A DNA stretch of 64,000 bases from Roseobacter sp. CCS2 (lineage in GTDB: Bacteria > Pseudomonadota > Alphaproteobacteria > Rhodobacterales > Rhodobacteraceae), in assembly GCF_000169435.1 (NCBI RefSeq), contig NZ_AAYB01000009.1, positions 1 to 64,000 on the forward strand. Reading direction: 5' to 3'. Of the stretch, positions 45,535 to 53,950 are shown in pieces. The position numbers and the translations under genes are program-made. The stretch's first letter is position 1. Every line of letters starts with the position of its first letter. The notes below the pieces were generated by a model. That model ran no database searches, was not told the origin of the DNA, and saw only the letters and a program-made list of their open reading frames with translations.

Positions 45535-46634
45535 CAGTTTGTCTCCAACAGATTGGCTGTGATTGCCTGACCGGGGCGCAACCGTTCATTGCCCCGCACA
45601 ACAACAAGATCACCCGGCGCAAGCCCACTTACCACCTCATAGCGGTCGCCTAATGGAACGCCCAATGTCACCGGACGCGGCTGTGCCTGATCGTCGGCGG
45701 CAACAAAGACGGTCCAGCCGCCACGCCCTTGCACCAGCGCGTCCTTGGGGACCGACAATACCTCGCGGGCCTCGCCCACCGGGATTTCCACGGTCAAAGA
45801 TTGGCCAACGGCTGCTGTGCTAAGATCAGACAATGCGGGCGCCGAAAACAGGACGGCCCGCGTGCGCGTGGACGGGTTTTCAATGGGCAGTACGGCGCGC
45901 AACTGCAACGTCAACTCTGTGCCAAATTCAGTGCTTGCTGTCACCATCTGGCCCGGTGAAAGAAACGAGGTATAGCGTGACGGGACGTTGGCCTGCACCT
46001 CAAATGCGTCGGTATCCAGCAGACGCACAACTGGGGTGCCTGCCTGAATGAATGCACCGGGGATGGTGTTCACTTCCAAAACGACGCCGGAAAATGGCGC
46101 GCGGATCTTGCTGCGCTCAAGCTGGTATCGCGTTTCAGCCAGCCGCGATTGCGCGCTTTTCTCGCGTGCTTGTGCTTCGACGAACTGCGCTTCGGCCTCC
46201 AGAAAATCTGCTTGTGCGTCGTCGAACCGGCCTTGGCTGAAGGATGACCCGCCGCGCAGCGCTTCAATCCGGTCCAGACCGATGCGCGCCCGATCTACGC
46301 GGGCGCGTGCCGTTTCAATACCAGCCGCTGCTTCGGCCAATTGCGCCTCTGACTGCGCCACCTGGATCGTGAGCAAATCATCGTTCAGCTCAACCAGCAG
46401 ATCACCTTCGGCAACCCGCGATCCGGCAAGAACAATCACTCTTTCCACGTTGCCCGCAACGCGGCCTGCCACATTGCCGTCACGTGCGGTTGTCACCTCG
46501 GCAAAAACCGGCACCGTTTCGGCCAATGCGCGCATCTCTACCTCTTGCACGCCCACGCCCGCAGCACGGCCTTGTGCCATGGAAATGGTGGCAAAGAAGG
46601 TTAACAAAACCGCAAAAAGACCAAGAAAGCGCAT
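45534..46634 (-). CDS. RND efflux periplasmic adaptor (membrane fusion protein)
   Basis: 366 residues with signal peptide MRFLGLFAVLLTFFATISMA. Domain order: beta-barrel and lipoyl halves around a helical hairpin (EAQLAEAAAGIETARARVDRARIGLD, then QFVEAQAREKSAQSRLAETRYQLERSKI) and the second lipoyl half IRAPFSGVVLEVNTIPGAFIQAGTPVVRL. It bridges the RND pump to an outer-membrane channel, whose gene is not here. The stop overlaps the start of the pump gene. Confidence 0.93.
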   Translation of the reverse strand: MRFLGLFAVLLTFFATISMAQGRAAGVGVQEVEMRALAETVPVFAEVTTARDGNVAGRVAGNVERVIVLAGSRVAEGDLLVELNDDLLTIQVAQSEAQLAEAAAGIETARARVDRARIGLDRIEALRGGSSFSQGRFDDAQADFLEAEAQFVEAQAREKSAQSRLAETRYQLERSKIRAPFSGVVLEVNTIPGAFIQAGTPVVRLLDTDAFEVQANVPSRYTSFLSPGQMVTASTEFGTELTLQLRAVLPIENPSTRTRAVLFSAPALSDLSTAAVGQSLTVEIPVGEAREVLSVPKDALVQGRGGWTVFVAADDQAQPRPVTLGVPLGDRYEVVSGLAPGDLVVVRGNERLRPGQAITANLLETN

Positions 46635-46838
46635 CGCTCTACTCCGTTATAGGCTGACGCTAAGGTAGCTTGGTGGGCGCAAAGTCAACGAAACCAATGA
46701 CAATGGGGCGGCCTTCATCACAAGATCACGGCGATTGCCTAAGCTTTGGGCAATCGTTTGGTTGCGCGCCAGCTCTTGCCTTTCACACACCGTCACGCAA
46801 GCTTGGCTGATGAAACGCGCATCTGAAGGACTGAACCA

Positions 46839-47126
46839 ATGCCCAAGGGTTATATCATCGGCCATATCACCGTGAACAAAGCGGAGGCGTATCAAGAGTA
46901 TATCGTACGCGACACCCCAATCATCGAAAGCTATGGCGGGCGACCATTGGTGCGCGGCGGCGTATCGGAAGAACCCGAGGGGCCGCAATTTGCCCGCCAC
47001 GTCATCTTTGAATTCGATGATTTCGCGCAGGCCAAGGCGCTGTACAACGATCCTGAATATCAAAAGGCCGCCCAAATTCGCCGCGATAACGCATCAAGCA
47101 TGATTGTTTTGGTTGAGGGCGTTTAG
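46839..47126 (+). CDS. DUF1330 protein
   Basis: 95 residues: MPKGYIIGHITVNKAEAYQEYIVRDTPIIESYGGRPLVRGG and FPE-like ending ARHVIFEFDDFAQAKALYNDPEYQKAAQIRRDNASSMIVLVEGV, a full DUF1330 domain of the dimeric alpha/beta-barrel fold. Function in bacteria is not established. It converges on the AEC transporter with a 4-bp overlap and lies 204 bp from the divergent RND adaptor gene. Confidence 0.9.
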   Translation: MPKGYIIGHITVNKAEAYQEYIVRDTPIIESYGGRPLVRGGVSEEPEGPQFARHVIFEFDDFAQAKALYNDPEYQKAAQIRRDNASSMIVLVEGV

Positions 47127-48052
47127 GGCAGCACAGCCAGCCACAACCACACCGTCAAGATTGACAGCCCCGTCGCCACCAACACCGACGATGCCGCAAC
47201 CCTGCGCGCTTTGCCGTACATATTTGCAAAAACGTAGGCGTTGATCCCCGGTGCCATCGCTGAGGTCAGGATCGCAGACCGCAACGCGCCATCTGACAGA
47301 TCGTTCGCCTGAGCCAGCCACCACACCAGCGCTGGCTGCAGAACCAGTGAAACCGCAACCACAAATAGGATTGTGCGCATATCGCCCTCTGGTCGATACC
47401 GGTAAAGCACGCCACCCAGCCCAAAAAGCGCGGCAGGTAGTGCCGCCCGCACCATCAGGTCAACCGCATCGGTGAATACAACAGGCAATGGAATGCCACC
47501 AAGGTTCACCACAAATCCAAGGCTGATCCCGACAATCAGGGCATTATGGAACATCGCGTTCAGCACTTTGCCCGGCAGGGCCGCGATACCGCCACTGTGA
47601 TTGCGCACGATCTCCATCGCGGTGATGCCGACCAAATAGCAAAACGGCGAATGGATCGCGATAATGGCATAGTTGGCTTCAAGCGCGCTGACGCCATAGG
47701 CGCGTTCCGTGATCGGTAGCCCCAAAAGCAGTGAGTTGGCGAAAAGGCAGCAAAACCCGATGGCGACGCTATCTTCCCAATCGCGGTTGAACAGATACCG
47801 CCCGCCCAGCAAGCCAACGACAAAACAGGCAAATGCAGCAGTATAATAACTGCCCAGCAGTGCCACATCAAAGTTCTGTTCCAGATCAAGGGTCGAAATC
47901 GCCCGGAACAGCAGGCAAGGAATGGCAAACCCTTGGGTGAACTTCATCAACCCATCAACACCTGCATCGCTGAAGTACCCTTTCCAGACAGCGATATAGC
48001 CGAAACCGATGACCAGAAAGACCGGCAAAATGACATCGATGAGCGCGGCCAT
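47123..48052 (-). CDS. AEC-family transporter (auxin efflux carrier / malonate-type permease)
   Basis: 309 residues with about ten membrane helices. N-terminal IDVILPVFLVIGFGYIAVWKG and central FCCLFANSLLLGLPITERAYG match AEC proteins, which move small organic anions such as malonate or auxin-like acids. Substrate unknown. It lies 12 bp after the MBL hydrolase gene, at the end of the SPOR-dacC-tmk-holB-tatD run. Confidence 0.9.
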   Translation of the reverse strand: MAALIDVILPVFLVIGFGYIAVWKGYFSDAGVDGLMKFTQGFAIPCLLFRAISTLDLEQNFDVALLGSYYTAAFACFVVGLLGGRYLFNRDWEDSVAIGFCCLFANSLLLGLPITERAYGVSALEANYAIIAIHSPFCYLVGITAMEIVRNHSGGIAALPGKVLNAMFHNALIVGISLGFVVNLGGIPLPVVFTDAVDLMVRAALPAALFGLGGVLYRYRPEGDMRTILFVVAVSLVLQPALVWWLAQANDLSDGALRSAILTSAMAPGINAYVFANMYGKARRVAASSVLVATGLSILTVWLWLAVLP

Positions 48053-48064
48053 TGCGGCTCCTTC

Positions 48065-48868
48065 TTAGGGTGCAGGCACCGAGATGGTCATTCCATCAAA
48101 GGCAGGCGCGATATGATCGGGCGTTTCTGCGGCGACGGTCGCATAGTCCAAATCATTGTGCATGTTGGTCAGGATCGCGCGCTTCGGCGCGACCTTGGCA
48201 ATCCAGTCCAGTGTTTTGGCCAAATGCGCATGGGTCGGGTGCGGATCACGGCGCAGCGCATCGACGATCCAGATATCGAGGTTTTCGAGGGTCGGCCAAA
48301 CATCGTCCGGTATGTCCGAGACATCCGGCAGATACGCGACGTCACCTATCCTGAACCCCAGCGCCTCGATGCTGCCGTGATCGACTTCAAAAGGACGCAG
48401 AACAATATCGCCACCGGCCCCGCCGATCGTGATATCGCCCTTGATCGCGTTCAGCTCGCAGATTGGCGGATAGGACGATCCTTTGGGCTGCACAAAGGCA
48501 TAACCAAACCGCCCTAAAAGGTCGTTGCTGGTATCCCCATCAGCCCAGACCTGTAGGCGCGCACGCATGTTGAAAACGATCATGCGCAGGTCATCAAGAC
48601 CATGCACATGGTCTGCATGGCTGTGCGTATAGACGACGGCATCCAGCGTACCGATTTCTGCCTCCAAAAGCTGGGCGCGCATATCGGGTGATGTATCAAT
48701 CAGGACCCGTGTCACCTGATCGCCGCGGGTGCGTGTGACCAGCAGCGAACACCGTGTGCGTCGGTTTTTGGGATTGGTGGGATCGCACGCGCCCCAAAGC
48801 CCCCCCAGACGCGGCACACCACCCGATGACCCGCATCCGAGAATCCGAAAATGAAGCTCATCACTCAT
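48065..48868 (-). CDS. MBL-fold metallo-hydrolase (PhnP-like)
   Basis: 267 residues. Metallo-beta-lactamase motif THSHADHVHGLDDLR carries the HxHxDH set, preceded by LIDTSPDMRAQLL; later His in FEVDHGSIEALGF and THAHLAKTL and NMHNDLDYA complete the metal site. The N-terminal FRILGCGSSGGVPRLG is typical of PhnP-like phosphodiesterases that follow tatD in Alphaproteobacteria. Likely a cyclic phosphodiesterase. Start overlaps the tatD stop by 4 bp. Confidence 0.9.
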   Translation of the reverse strand: MSDELHFRILGCGSSGGVPRLGGLWGACDPTNPKNRRTRCSLLVTRTRGDQVTRVLIDTSPDMRAQLLEAEIGTLDAVVYTHSHADHVHGLDDLRMIVFNMRARLQVWADGDTSNDLLGRFGYAFVQPKGSSYPPICELNAIKGDITIGGAGGDIVLRPFEVDHGSIEALGFRIGDVAYLPDVSDIPDDVWPTLENLDIWIVDALRRDPHPTHAHLAKTLDWIAKVAPKRAILTNMHNDLDYATVAAETPDHIAPAFDGMTISVPAP

Positions 48869-49653
48869 GCGGCCGCTTTCCAGAACAGGCGGTCAAAGTT
48901 GGCTGTCGTTTGCTTGGCGAAGTCTTCATAAGACAGGCCAAAGACCTCTGCCCCTACCTTCGCGGTATGGGCGGTGTATGCGGGTTCATTGCGCTTGCCC
49001 CGGAAAGGCGGCGGCGCAAGATAGGGGCTGTCGGTTTCAACAAGCACCCGGTCAACCGGTGCCGTCGCGAAGATGTCGCGCAATTCCTGGCTTTTGGGGA
49101 ATGCGGCAATGCCGGACATGGACAGATAAAAATCCATTTCCAACGCTGCTTTCGCCAAGGCGGTACTGCTTGAAAAACAGTGCATCACACAAGTGTAGGC
49201 GCCCTTGTCGTATTCTTCGCGCAAAATACGCGCCATGTCATCGTCCGCGGCACGCGCGTGAATGATCAACGGCAGCTTCGTCTCGCGTGCTGCGGCGATA
49301 TGGACGCGCAAGGATTGTTGTTGGATATCAGCGCTTTCGGCGGTGTAGTGATAGTCAAGACCAGTTTCACCAATGCCCACAAACTTGGGATGCTCTGCCA
49401 AGGCGATGAGTTCATCAAGGGTGGCCAGCGGTTCGTCCGCTGCACTCATCGGATGCGTACCCGCAGCGTAGAAAACCGGATCATAGGTTTCGGCAATCGC
49501 CCGTACCTGCGGTTCCAACCGCAGCTTGGTGCAGATCGTCACCATCCGCGTCACGCCTGCATCAATCGCGCGCGCAATCAGGGCGTCCCGCTCACCATCG
49601 AAGTCAGGGAAATCAAGGTGGCAGTGGCTGTCAACGATACTTGCTTGGGTCAT
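48865..49653 (-). CDS. tatD: TatD-family metal-dependent deoxyribonuclease
   Basis: 262 residues from ATG 49653. Metal-binding motifs: IVDSHCHLDFPDFDG, GIGETGLDYHY, PLIIHARAADDDM, and CVMHCFSSSTALAKAAL, and the C-terminal VLVETDSPYLAPPPFRGKRNEP. TatD proteins are 3'-5' DNA exonucleases linked to repair. It lies 10 bp after holB. Confidence 0.95.
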   Translation of the reverse strand: MTQASIVDSHCHLDFPDFDGERDALIARAIDAGVTRMVTICTKLRLEPQVRAIAETYDPVFYAAGTHPMSAADEPLATLDELIALAEHPKFVGIGETGLDYHYTAESADIQQQSLRVHIAAARETKLPLIIHARAADDDMARILREEYDKGAYTCVMHCFSSSTALAKAALEMDFYLSMSGIAAFPKSQELRDIFATAPVDRVLVETDSPYLAPPPFRGKRNEPAYTAHTAKVGAEVFGLSYEDFAKQTTANFDRLFWKAAA

Positions 49654-49663
49654 GTCACGGCTT

Positions 49664-50770
49664 TCAGGCGACGGCGGTCCCTTGTGCCGTCTCTTCAATC
49701 TTGAAAATCATATCAAGGATCAATGCGGCAGGGTCAAGGTTCACTGCGCGACCATGCCGTGATCGGTCTGTCAAATCCTGCTGCAACTGCGCCCAGTTGC
49801 GGGCTGCACGATCATCTGGCGAAATGCGTGTCAGCAACCGTGCCTCGCCCGGCGCACCTTGGGCAGAGGGTTCACCCAAAAGCCCTGCACGGGCCGCACG
49901 CGACAAGAAAAGATCAATCAAATCAAGGGTCATACCAAAGCGCACTTCGTTTGCCTTACCCACGCATCCGTCCGCAAGGCGCAATGCTGACGGCCGATCA
50001 AGGCGCGGTATCTTATCGAAGATTTTAATCAGCTCAGCATAAAGCGCCAAACCATCGTGGTTCAAAAGCCGGATTGCATCACCGGCAGAGCCACCGGCCA
50101 ATGCGGCAAGGCTATCTGACTGTTCCGACGGGTGCCCGGCCTGCGTCAACGCACGTTGCAAATCATCTGCGTTCAAACGCGCGCATCGCAATTCGCGACA
50201 GCGCGAACGAATTGTGGGCAGCAAGCGCGACGGCTGATGTGCAATCAGCAAAATTGTGCAATTTGCCGGCGGCTCTTCAAGCTCTTTCAGGATTGCATTT
50301 GCCGCATTGCGGTTCAACTCGTCCGCGGCATCAACGATCACGACGCGCCGCCCACCATCTGCCGCTGACATCTGGAAAAAGCTTTTTAGACTGCGGACCG
50401 CATCAACTGTAATTTCAGATTTTAGCTTTTTGGTTTTCTCATCCCAGGGGCGGCGGATCAATGACAGCCGGGGATGCGCGCCCGACTGGATCAGTCGCGC
50501 GTCTGGATGTTCGGGATCAACGTCCAGTGAAGGGTCACCAAACAATCCAGCCTCTGGGTTTGACAAAAGAAATGTGGCGATTTTCCACGCCAGCGTCGCC
50601 TTGCCTACCCCGCGTGGCCCGGTGATCAGCCAGCCTGAATGGAGCCGCCCTGCCCCGAACGCATCAAGGAAATCCGCTTGCGCCTTATCTTGCCCAAATA
50701 GCTGTCTGGTCTCGCGTGGGTGCGGTGCACCTGCGATCTGATCTGGCTGTGGGATATCGTCGTCGCTCAT
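49664..50770 (-). CDS. holB: DNA polymerase III subunit delta'
   Basis: 368 residues. AAA+ clamp-loader fold: GWLITGPRGVGKATLAWKIATFLL Walker A, VVIVDAADELNRNAANAILKELEEPPANCTILLIAHQPSRLLPTIRSRCRELR sensor and SRC region. It is part of the clamp loader at the replication fork. The start overlaps the tmk stop by 4 bp. Confidence 0.95.
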   Translation of the reverse strand: MSDDDIPQPDQIAGAPHPRETRQLFGQDKAQADFLDAFGAGRLHSGWLITGPRGVGKATLAWKIATFLLSNPEAGLFGDPSLDVDPEHPDARLIQSGAHPRLSLIRRPWDEKTKKLKSEITVDAVRSLKSFFQMSAADGGRRVVIVDAADELNRNAANAILKELEEPPANCTILLIAHQPSRLLPTIRSRCRELRCARLNADDLQRALTQAGHPSEQSDSLAALAGGSAGDAIRLLNHDGLALYAELIKIFDKIPRLDRPSALRLADGCVGKANEVRFGMTLDLIDLFLSRAARAGLLGEPSAQGAPGEARLLTRISPDDRAARNWAQLQQDLTDRSRHGRAVNLDPAALILDMIFKIEETAQGTAVA

Positions 50771-51375
50771 GCGTAAGCTGCGATTTCGCTGGCGATCTGA
50801 TCTGGCGTGCGGTTGCCATCAATCAGGACACATCGCTTGGGATGATCATGGGCCAACGCCAGAAAGCCGTGGCGCAGCGTTTCCTGAAAACCAAGGCCAA
50901 AGTCCTCGAACCGGTCTTCGCCTGATTTGCGTGCCAATCCGCGTTCCAGCGCGGTGGCCGGATCCATATCAATGATAAATGTCAGATCCGGCTCACGTGC
51001 GATCATCAGACGATGCAGACTGTCCACCATGGCGCGCAGATCGCCACGGGTCGCACCCTGATAAACGCGTGTGCTGTCAGCAAAACGATCCGAGATCACG
51101 GTTTTCCCAGCCGTTAAGGCCGGTTCAATCGTCTTTTCCAGATGGTCACGGCGGGATGCGGTGAACAGCAAAATCTCTGTCTCGGGGGACCAACGATCAG
51201 GATCGCCAGTCAAAACCAGCTGGCGAATTTCCTCAGCACCTGGGCTGCCACCCGGTTCACGGGTCAGAACGACATCGCCGCCTTGCGCGCGCAGATGGTC
51301 GGCAAAGCGGCGGGATTGCGTCGATTTACCGGACCCGTCGATGCCCTCGAACGTAATAAAGCGGGGCTTGTTCAT
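50767..51375 (-). CDS. tmk: Thymidylate kinase
   Basis: 202 residues. P-loop GIDGSGKSTQSRRFADHL near residue 11, EPGGSPGAEEIRQL, the DR(Y/F)-type motif ISDRFADSTRVYQGATRG, and an Arg-rich lid LARKSGEDRFEDFG. It phosphorylates dTMP to dTDP. Coupled by ATGA overlaps to dacC upstream and holB downstream, as in many Alphaproteobacteria. Confidence 0.97.
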   Translation of the reverse strand: MNKPRFITFEGIDGSGKSTQSRRFADHLRAQGGDVVLTREPGGSPGAEEIRQLVLTGDPDRWSPETEILLFTASRRDHLEKTIEPALTAGKTVISDRFADSTRVYQGATRGDLRAMVDSLHRLMIAREPDLTFIIDMDPATALERGLARKSGEDRFEDFGLGFQETLRHGFLALAHDHPKRCVLIDGNRTPDQIASEIAAYA

Positions 51376-52559
51376 GCCTCTTCCGGCACCTCATCCCCGC
51401 TGCCGGGACCGAATTTTTGCCACAAGACCAAGGCCGCCGTGCGCATCCGCGTGGCAAAACCACCGCGTGCGACATCCGCTTCGGCGACCAATGGAATACG
51501 TTTTTCAGGCAACTCATCAAGGCTGATCACCAACTCACCCAACTGCTGACCGGCTGTAATTGGCGCTTCGATTGGCCCGTCATAGACAACCTCTGCTTCA
51601 ATATCGCCTTGGTTCAAGACAGGAACAAGAAGCGAAAAATCATCCGCCACCGTCAACCCAATGGTTGGCAATTCACCCATCCAAACATCTGCCGACGCGA
51701 TGCGTGTTCCGGCTTCGGCCACTTCTTTCTGGGCAAATTGACGAAAAGCCCAGTTAATGATCTTTGCGGATTCTTCAGAGCGTTCCTGACGGCTGTCCAA
51801 TCCGGTGATCACAAAAATGATGCGCCTGTCGTCCTGTTTTGCAGACCCGACAAGCCCAAAACCTGCTTCTTCAGTGTGACCCGTCTTAAGCCCATCCGCC
51901 CCGATGCCCATTGACAAAACCGGATTGCGGTTGCGCGAATTTGACGGAACGCGGCCATCAAAGGGAAACTCTGTCTCGGCAAAAAGCGGATAGAATGTTG
52001 GGAAATCAGTGATCAGGCGATTGGCAAGAATGCCAAGATCTTCCATCGACATGCGATGCCCGGCGGCAGGCCAACCGCTTGAATTGACGAAGGTCGAATT
52101 CATCATACCCATCTGACGCGCACGATCTGTCATCATCCGGGCAAAGCCGGACTCAGTGCCATCAGGCGACAGCGCTTCGGCCAAAACGACGCTGGCGTCA
52201 TTGCCAGACACCACGATCACGCCACGCAACAAATCCTCGACCGAAACCCGGTCGGTTGTGTCCAGAAACATCGAAGAGCCGCCAAAGCTGGCAGCGTGGC
52301 TGGAAACGGCAAGCTCTTCGTTGATATCAAGCCGCCCGTCGGCTACGGCCTCGAACGCCATGTAGATTGTCATCAGCTTGGACATAGAGGCAGGCGGCAA
52401 AGGCGTATCAGCGTTTTTCGACAACAGCACCGTGCCAGTAGTCTGATCATAGATGTAGGCGGCGGTGGCGTTGGTTTCAAACGCCGCAGCCCAGCCCGGG
52501 GCGAAAGCCAAAGAGGCCATCACTGCCAAACGGCCCAGTCGTCTCAATCGCAACATCAT
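51372..52559 (-). CDS. D-alanyl-D-alanine carboxypeptidase (penicillin-binding protein 5/6 type)
   Basis: 395 residues from ATG 52559. Signal peptide LAVMASLAFAPGWAAA. Active-site motifs: SxxK in PPASMSKLMTIYM (Ser58), SGN in VVSGNDASVVLAE, KTG in GLKTGHTEEAGF. The C-terminal beta-rich PBP5 domain and a final amphipathic tail (VLWQKFGPGSGDEVPEEA) are present. It trims stem peptides of peptidoglycan in the periplasm. Downstream of an SPOR protein in the same operon. Confidence 0.95.
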   Translation of the reverse strand: MMLRLRRLGRLAVMASLAFAPGWAAAFETNATAAYIYDQTTGTVLLSKNADTPLPPASMSKLMTIYMAFEAVADGRLDINEELAVSSHAASFGGSSMFLDTTDRVSVEDLLRGVIVVSGNDASVVLAEALSPDGTESGFARMMTDRARQMGMMNSTFVNSSGWPAAGHRMSMEDLGILANRLITDFPTFYPLFAETEFPFDGRVPSNSRNRNPVLSMGIGADGLKTGHTEEAGFGLVGSAKQDDRRIIFVITGLDSRQERSEESAKIINWAFRQFAQKEVAEAGTRIASADVWMGELPTIGLTVADDFSLLVPVLNQGDIEAEVVYDGPIEAPITAGQQLGELVISLDELPEKRIPLVAEADVARGGFATRMRTAALVLWQKFGPGSGDEVPEEA

Positions 52560-52581
52560 GGCTGTCCTTTCCGCCTTTAGG

Positions 52582-53538
52582 CTACTGTGCATCTTCCAAG
52601 ACGAAAGCATCGACAAAGCCCAAACCCTTGAGGCGCGCAATATCACCAGTATCGGTCAATGGGCCTGCGGTCACACGCCAAACGGTACGGCCACCCAATT
52701 CTTGCGGGGTGACAACGGCATCAATACCAGCGTCCGTAATCGTGCTTGCGGCCTGATTTGCGTTGGCTTCAACGCTGTAGATACCGATCTGCGCGTTGCT
52801 GCCATCGGGCAGCGGCGACGTGGCAGCCAGCACAGCAGAGACATCAATTGCATCTGCGGTTTCAGTCGCGACCTCTGCTGCGGCAGTGGCAGTTGCTTCG
52901 ACAGCTGTCGTTGCGGCCTCAACCGCGGCGGGCAGCACCACAGCGGCGGCCACAGCGCCATTGGCTGTGTCATCTTCACCCGCGGCCTGATCTGCTGGTT
53001 CCAAAGGTGCTTCTGCGACGGCAACCGGATTTTCAAGACTGGCCACAACCGGGTTCTCTGGCTCTTCCACCTCAACCTCTTCGCGGCGAAGCACAACAAC
53101 CTCAAGCCGGGTTGGTGCGCCGGGCAAAAGCCCCAGCGCTTCGGCGGCATCCGACGACACCTGCAACAGCGGGCCCGGATTTTCACGTTCGCGGCGGAAC
53201 AATGCGCCGATTATCTCTTCCCCGCTGTCAGTGTTGCGGATCACGACCCGTTCGGGGTCGGTCACTTCGGGGTGCGCCACCCAAACGCCACCAAGCGACG
53301 GGCGCCCGTCCCAAAGGCCCGTGTCCGTGATGGCAAAAATATCGGGACGTTCAACATCAATATCGCGTTGCGGGCGTTGATTAAGCGCGTTGGCGGGCAA
53401 GGGCGCCTGCGCTGTGGCGTCTTGTGCGCCGGGGAATGCAAATTCACCGTTTTCATCGCAAGCGGCCAATCCCATCGCACCCACCACTGCCAACGAGAGT
53501 GGCCACCTCTTGGCATTCAAAATTCTTAAGCCCGTCAT
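52582..53538 (-). CDS. SPOR-domain lipoprotein
   Basis: 318 residues from ATG 53538. N-terminal signal ending LAACDENG, a lipobox with Cys27 giving a lipid anchor. The middle has an RlpA-like VRNTDSGEEIIGALFRRE region without a complete catalytic barrel, then an Ala/Val/Glu-rich low-complexity linker around residues 160-235. The C-terminal SPOR domain (AQIGIYSVEANANQAASTI, then GRTVWRVTAGPLTDTGDIARLKGLGFVDAFV) binds denuded peptidoglycan at division sites. It heads the run with dacC-like and tmk. Confidence 0.88.
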   Translation of the reverse strand: MTGLRILNAKRWPLSLAVVGAMGLAACDENGEFAFPGAQDATAQAPLPANALNQRPQRDIDVERPDIFAITDTGLWDGRPSLGGVWVAHPEVTDPERVVIRNTDSGEEIIGALFRRERENPGPLLQVSSDAAEALGLLPGAPTRLEVVVLRREEVEVEEPENPVVASLENPVAVAEAPLEPADQAAGEDDTANGAVAAAVVLPAAVEAATTAVEATATAAAEVATETADAIDVSAVLAATSPLPDGSNAQIGIYSVEANANQAASTITDAGIDAVVTPQELGGRTVWRVTAGPLTDTGDIARLKGLGFVDAFVLEDAQ

Positions 53539-53784
53539 ATTTTGCCCCTCTTTTGCCCGCAACCTTGTGCGCGCCTTTGCTGTTATTCAGCCCTGTTTGT
53601 TGCCGCTCTACACCCGTTTCTCGGGCCTTGCCGCGCGGCCAAGAATATGTCCGATGCGACGGTTTGCGAAACGATAGCGTTTGATCGCACAATTTGAAAG
53701 AGTCTGAAGAAATTTGTCGGCGGATTTCCCCAAACTGTGAACGTGCTTTTCGAATCAGAAACGAACAGCTAACAGAGCCGTGTC

Positions 53785-53874
53785 GGAGGAGTGGCAGAGT
53801 GGTCGAATGCACCGGTCTTGAAAACCGACGTAGGTGAAAGTCTACCGTGGGTTCGAATCCCACCTCCTCCGCCA
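53785..53874 (+). tRNA. tRNA-Ser (anticodon TGA)
   Basis: 90 nt with acceptor stem GGAGGAG/CTCCTCC, discriminator G and encoded CCA. D-stem GCA/TGC, anticodon stem CCGGT/ACCGA, anticodon TGA at 53819-53821, a long variable arm (GTAG/CTAC) typical of class II serine tRNAs, and T-stem GTGGG/CCCAC with loop TTCGAAT. The 27-43 pair in the anticodon stem is a C-A mismatch; the other pairs are regular. It reads UCA and probably other UCN codons. Confidence 0.97.
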
Positions 53875-53950
53875 CTGTAACTTCCCTTAAAATTTAATGG
53901 GATTGGTGGTTTTTGACCCGGCTTATTGACGGCACCCCAAGGCACCATCG

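Noticed and set aside
53453-53875. Minus-strand frame beginning MAEEVGFEPTVDFHLRRFSRP
   Set aside because: Its first part is the antisense translation of the tRNA-Ser gene, a well-known spurious protein; the rest has no coding features.
53785-53950. Genomic island attached at the tRNA-Ser gene
   Set aside because: No integrase, no repeat of the tRNA 3' end within the window, and flanking genes look chromosomal.
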